DNA of 8,388 bases from Candidatus Fermentibacterota bacterium (GTDB lineage: Bacteria; JAFGKV01): NCBI GenBank assembly GCA_016928395.1, contig JAFGKV010000053.1:1-8388 (forward strand), given 5' to 3'. This document shows positions 6,710 through 8,388 of the stretch, piece by piece. A program made the position numbers and the translations under genes. How positions within the stretch are numbered: position 1 is the stretch's first letter; each line of letters begins with the position of its first letter. Under the pieces are notes generated by a model. That model did not search any database, was not told the origin of the DNA, and was given only the letters and a program-made list of their open reading frames with translations.

Positions 6710-7090
6710 ATGTATACCATTCTCCTCATTCTTTTCGTGTTGATCTCCCTGCTACTCATGCTCGTCGTCCTCATTCAGTCCAGCAAGGGCGGCGGTCTCG
6801 GCGGGGCATTTGGAGGGGGAGGGGGCAGCCAGGCCGTCTTCGGCGGCAGGGGCGCGGCGCCTTTTCTGATCAAGGCCACGAGCTACCTTGCGACGGCTTA
6901 CTTCGTGCTGGCGCTGCTGCTCGGGATTGTGTCCGCTCGCCATCAGGGCGCCCGCAGTGCCATCGAACGGGAGCTGGCGGGAGTCGCTGGCGAATTGACA
7001 ACGCCCGGTGTGCCTGTATCTTCGGCTTTCGAGGTATTGTCATCTGACTCCGGTATCGCGGAGGACGTGGCGGACAGCGCCAGTCAGTAA
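6710..7090 (+). CDS. secG: Preprotein translocase subunit SecG
   Basis: SecG is a small inner-membrane subunit of SecYEG that assists SecA-driven protein export. The 126-residue product has the family's two-helix layout. A first membrane segment (about 2-22) is followed by the signature QSSKGGGLGGAFGGGGGS (23-40) and AVFG. A second membrane segment (about 57-75, SYLATAYFVLALLLG) is followed by a hydrophilic tail of about 50 residues, which is variable in the family and without recognised motifs. ATG at 6710 is chosen because AAGAGG (6698-6703) lies six bases upstream; a TTG at 6707 is also in frame but too close. It follows tpiA by 3 bp and is followed after 8 bp by tRNA-Leu, matching the secG-tRNA-Leu(GAG) neighbourhood known from E. 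coli (secG-leuU). Confidence 0.95.
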   Translation: MYTILLILFVLISLLLMLVVLIQSSKGGGLGGAFGGGGGSQAVFGGRGAAPFLIKATSYLATAYFVLALLLGIVSARHQGARSAIERELAGVAGELTTPGVPVSSAFEVLSSDSGIAEDVADSASQ

Positions 7091-7098
7091 TCGCGCGT

Positions 7099-7184
7099 GC
7101 CGAGGTGGTGAAACATGGTAGACACGCCATCTTGAGGGGGTGGTGGGGAAACCCGTGCGGGTTCAAGTCCCGCCCTCGGCACCA
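7099..7184 (+). tRNA. tRNA-Leu, anticodon GAG
   Basis: The cloverleaf can be drawn completely. The acceptor stem is GCCGAGG (7099-7105) with CCTCGGC (7174-7180). The D stem is GTG/CAC, with GG in the D loop. The anticodon stem is CCATC (7127-7131) with GGTGG (7139-7143) around loop TTGAGGG, giving anticodon GAG at 7134-7136. A long variable arm with a GGG/CCC stem (7144-7156) marks the class II tRNA. The T stem is GCGGG/CCCGC with loop TTCAAGT. The discriminator base is A7181 and the CCA end (7182-7184) is encoded. It reads CUC and CUU leucine codons. It starts 8 bp after secG and has no visible promoter of its own, so it is probably processed from the operon transcript. Confidence 0.96.
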
Positions 7185-7191
7185 GACGATG

Positions 7192-7226
7192 GGCCCGGCA
7201 TGCTCAGTGAGTATGCCGGGCCTCTT
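7192..7226 (+). terminator. Intrinsic terminator after tRNA-Leu
   Basis: A strong hairpin starts seven bases after the tRNA CCA end. The arm GGCCCGGCAT (7192-7201) pairs perfectly with ATGCCGGGCC (7213-7222). A G-T pair and three more base pairs (CTC/GAG) close on a 3-base AGT loop. The T-rich tail is short (TCTT), so termination may be partial or need a factor. Position fits the end of the pgk-tpiA-secG-tRNA unit. Confidence 0.75.
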
Positions 7227-7252
7227 GTGGTTATGGCCTATCCGGATACCAT
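7225..7252 (+). promoter_or_regulatory. Candidate promoter for the clpP-like gene
   Basis: TTGTGG (7225-7230) and TACCAT (7247-7252) are separated by 16 bp. The -10 hexamer is identical to the one used for pgk. It would give a leader of about 90 bases that contains a short hairpin (TCCGG 7276-7280 with CCGGA 7288-7292) and a dyad GAGCG-TT-CGCTC (7314-7325). The match is modest, so this is a suggestion. Confidence 0.35.
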
Positions 7253-7350
7253 TTCGCCGAAGACCGTATTCCGCCTCCGGTGCCGGCCCGGATCCCTTTC
7301 GCGTCTAACCTGTGAGCGTTCGCTCTTGATTGAATGAGAGGTACTGCCCA

Positions 7351-7944
7351 ATGGCGCACATGAATAGCGATTGCAGCGAGGGTCGTCCACGCGTATGGGA
7401 TCGCATCGAAGAGGAGTTCCTGCGAGCGAGGAGGGTGTTTCTCTGGGGCGTAGTAGAAGACGAGATGTCCGAAGACATCATCCGGCGTCTCCTCTACCTT
7501 GAGAGTCTCGACAAGGATTCCCCCATCACTCTCTATCTGAACAGCCCGGGAGGGGCCATCACATCGGGTTTCGCCATCTATGATACCATCCGCGGCATCA
7601 GCCCGCCGGTGCACACGGTCTGCCTCGGACTGGCTGCGAGCTTCGGGGCGGTGCTTCTGGCCGCGGGAGAGAAAGGCCATCGCTCCGCGTGGCCCCATGC
7701 CCGCATCTTGATTCACCAGCCTCTCATCCCGGGTCAGGTCATCGGCGCCGCATCAGACCTTGAGATCCAGGCCAAGGAGATGCTGCGAATGCGTGAGCGT
7801 CTCAATGAAGTTCTGGCTTTGCACTGCAGCCAGCCCCTCGAGAAGATCCGCCACGACACCGACAGGGATTTCTACATGAGTCCTGAAGAGGCGATGGAGT
7901 ACGGACTCATCGATCACGTCATGAACTACGAGAAACGCGGGTAG
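7351..7944 (+). CDS. clpP: ClpP-family ATP-dependent Clp protease proteolytic subunit
   Basis: This 197-residue cytosolic serine protease of the ClpP family would form barrel-shaped rings that degrade proteins fed in by ClpX- or ClpA/C-type ATPases. The triad is visible: Ser97 in GLAASFGA, His122 in ILIHQP and Asp171 in the DTDRDFYMSPEEA region. NSPGGAITSGFAIYD (64-78) is the substrate-binding strand and EAMEYGLIDHV the C-terminal signature. It is divergent. The usual GQAASMGA reads GLAASFGA, and the N-terminus lacks the usual YDIYSRLLKER motif, having RVWDRIEEEFLRARRVFLWG instead. From memory it looks closer to the ClpP1 paralogue of Chlamydiae than to E. coli ClpP. ATG at 7351 is chosen with GAGAGG nine bases upstream; a TTG at 7330 and ATG at 7360 are in frame. 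No clpX, tig or lon lies beside it, so the partner ATPase is elsewhere. Confidence 0.93.
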   Translation: MAHMNSDCSEGRPRVWDRIEEEFLRARRVFLWGVVEDEMSEDIIRRLLYLESLDKDSPITLYLNSPGGAITSGFAIYDTIRGISPPVHTVCLGLAASFGAVLLAAGEKGHRSAWPHARILIHQPLIPGQVIGAASDLEIQAKEMLRMRERLNEVLALHCSQPLEKIRHDTDRDFYMSPEEAMEYGLIDHVMNYEKRG

Positions 7945-7949
7945 CGTAT

Positions 7950-7976
7950 CCAGGCAAGGGCTTGGCCCATGCCTGG
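7950..7976 (+). terminator. Hairpin after clpP, possible weak terminator
   Basis: CCAGGCA (7950-7956) pairs with TGCCTGG (7970-7976). Inside, GGGC (7958-7961) pairs with GCCC (7965-7968) around a TTG loop, with one A-A mismatch. It begins five bases after the clpP stop. No T-run follows, so it is either an inefficient terminator or an mRNA 3'-end stabiliser between clpP and ackA. Confidence 0.45.
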
Positions 7977-7980
7977 GCAT

Positions 7981-8017
7981 CTCGAAGAATCAAGCCTGCC
8001 GGGTGTGAACCTTCGAG
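7981..8017 (+). repeat. Inverted repeat upstream of ackA
   Basis: CTCGAAG (7981-7987) and CTTCGAG (8011-8017) form a perfect 7-bp inverted repeat with 23 bases between. The right arm ends 36 bases before the ackA ATG. It could be an operator or a leader hairpin. A weak promoter-like pair, TTGGCC (7962-7967) and AAGAAT (7985-7990) at 17-bp spacing, overlaps the left arm. Confidence 0.45.
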
Positions 8018-8053
8018 GCGGGGGTAATGGAATACGTTGCGAAAGGGAAGATT

Positions 8054-8388
8054 ATGTACATCCTCGTGCTCAACTGCGGGAGTTCCTCCGTCAAGTTCCA
8101 GCTTGTTGGCGAGCAGTCTCAGAGATGCATGGCCAGAGGATTGGTGGAGCGGATCGGGCTTTCGAGGCCCCGGCTGGTGTATCGGTTGGGCGATGATGCT
8201 CCGATAAAGCGAGATCTCCAGATCCAAGACCACGCGGGCGCCATCAGCGTGGCGCTGGACATGCTCACCGACGCTGAGTATGGCGTGATGAAGAACACGG
8301 CCGAAGTCGTGGGCATCGGGCACAGGGTGGTGCACGGAGGAGAACGTTTTTCCGATTCGGTGCTCATCACCGAGGATGTCATCGGCGA
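8054..8388 (+). CDS. ackA: Acetate kinase, N-terminal part (cut by window end)
   Basis: Acetate kinase interconverts acetyl phosphate plus ADP and acetate plus ATP in the cytosol, the ATP-yielding last step of acetate formation with Pta. Only the first 111 of roughly 400 codons are inside the window. The start MYILVLNCGSSSVKFQL is the family signature. Active-site positions Asn7, Ser10, Ser12, Lys14 and Arg91 (GIGHRVVHGGERF) fall exactly at the numbers known from the Methanosarcina enzyme. ARGLVERIGL and LQIQDHAGAI are further family segments. ATG at 8054 is chosen because the family begins directly with this strand and AAGGGAAG lies just upstream. An in-frame ATG at 8027 would add nine residues. 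The gene lies 109 bp after clpP on the same strand; a pta gene might follow outside the window. Confidence 0.95.
   Translation, partial: MYILVLNCGSSSVKFQLVGEQSQRCMARGLVERIGLSRPRLVYRLGDDAPIKRDLQIQDHAGAISVALDMLTDAEYGVMKNTAEVVGIGHRVVHGGERFSDSVLITEDVIG

Noticed and set aside
7099-7184. tRNA-Leu as an integration site of a mobile element
   Set aside because: No integrase and no duplicated tRNA 3' end was seen in the window; the tRNA is followed directly by a hairpin and housekeeping genes.
7919-8335. Minus-strand open frame opposite ackA and the clpP end
   Set aside because: The plus strand encodes the exact acetate kinase signature; the minus frame is a shadow.

Overview
This window comes from a GC-rich bacterium. 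It holds two oppositely oriented blocks meeting at an intergenic region around 4395-4730. The right block is housekeeping: central carbon metabolism, Sec secretion, a tRNA and a ClpP-type protease. The left block looks accessory: a large class III nucleotide cyclase/ATPase/TPR signalling protein and an exported dienelactone-hydrolase-like enzyme. The organism cannot be named from the sequence alone. The ClpP resembles, from memory, the shorter divergent ClpP paralogue of Chlamydiae and Verrucomicrobia, so a PVC-group or similar environmental lineage is a guess. No mobile element, CRISPR array or integrase was seen.

Left block, minus strand: a tandem heptamer-period repeat sits at the left edge (1-38). 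A secreted dienelactone-hydrolase-family protein follows (192-977). Upstream of it on the same strand, 79 bp away, is a 1080-residue protein (1057-4299) with a class III cyclase domain, a STAND/AAA_16-type ATPase and TPR repeats. Immediately before that gene is a 31-codon ORF (4299-4394) with a near-perfect ribosome binding site. Its stop overlaps the cyclase start as TGATG, which suggests a coupled leader peptide.

Intergenic region: it carries a second degenerate heptamer repeat (4612-4639), a small inverted repeat, and a clear sigma70-type promoter for pgk (TTGACA, 17 bp, TACCAT). That promoter is followed by AGGAGG six bases before a GTG start.

Right block, plus strand: pgk, tpiA, secG and tRNA-Leu(GAG) are packed end to end. 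pgk and tpiA overlap by four bases, secG starts 3 bp after tpiA, and the tRNA starts 8 bp after secG. A strong hairpin follows the tRNA. This looks like one transcription unit joining lower glycolysis, a translocon subunit and a tRNA. Next come a ClpP-family serine protease with its triad intact and the first 111 codons of acetate kinase (ackA), cut off by the window end. Glycolysis (pgk, tpiA) and acetate-forming ATP synthesis (ackA) therefore sit close together, consistent with fermentative or overflow metabolism.
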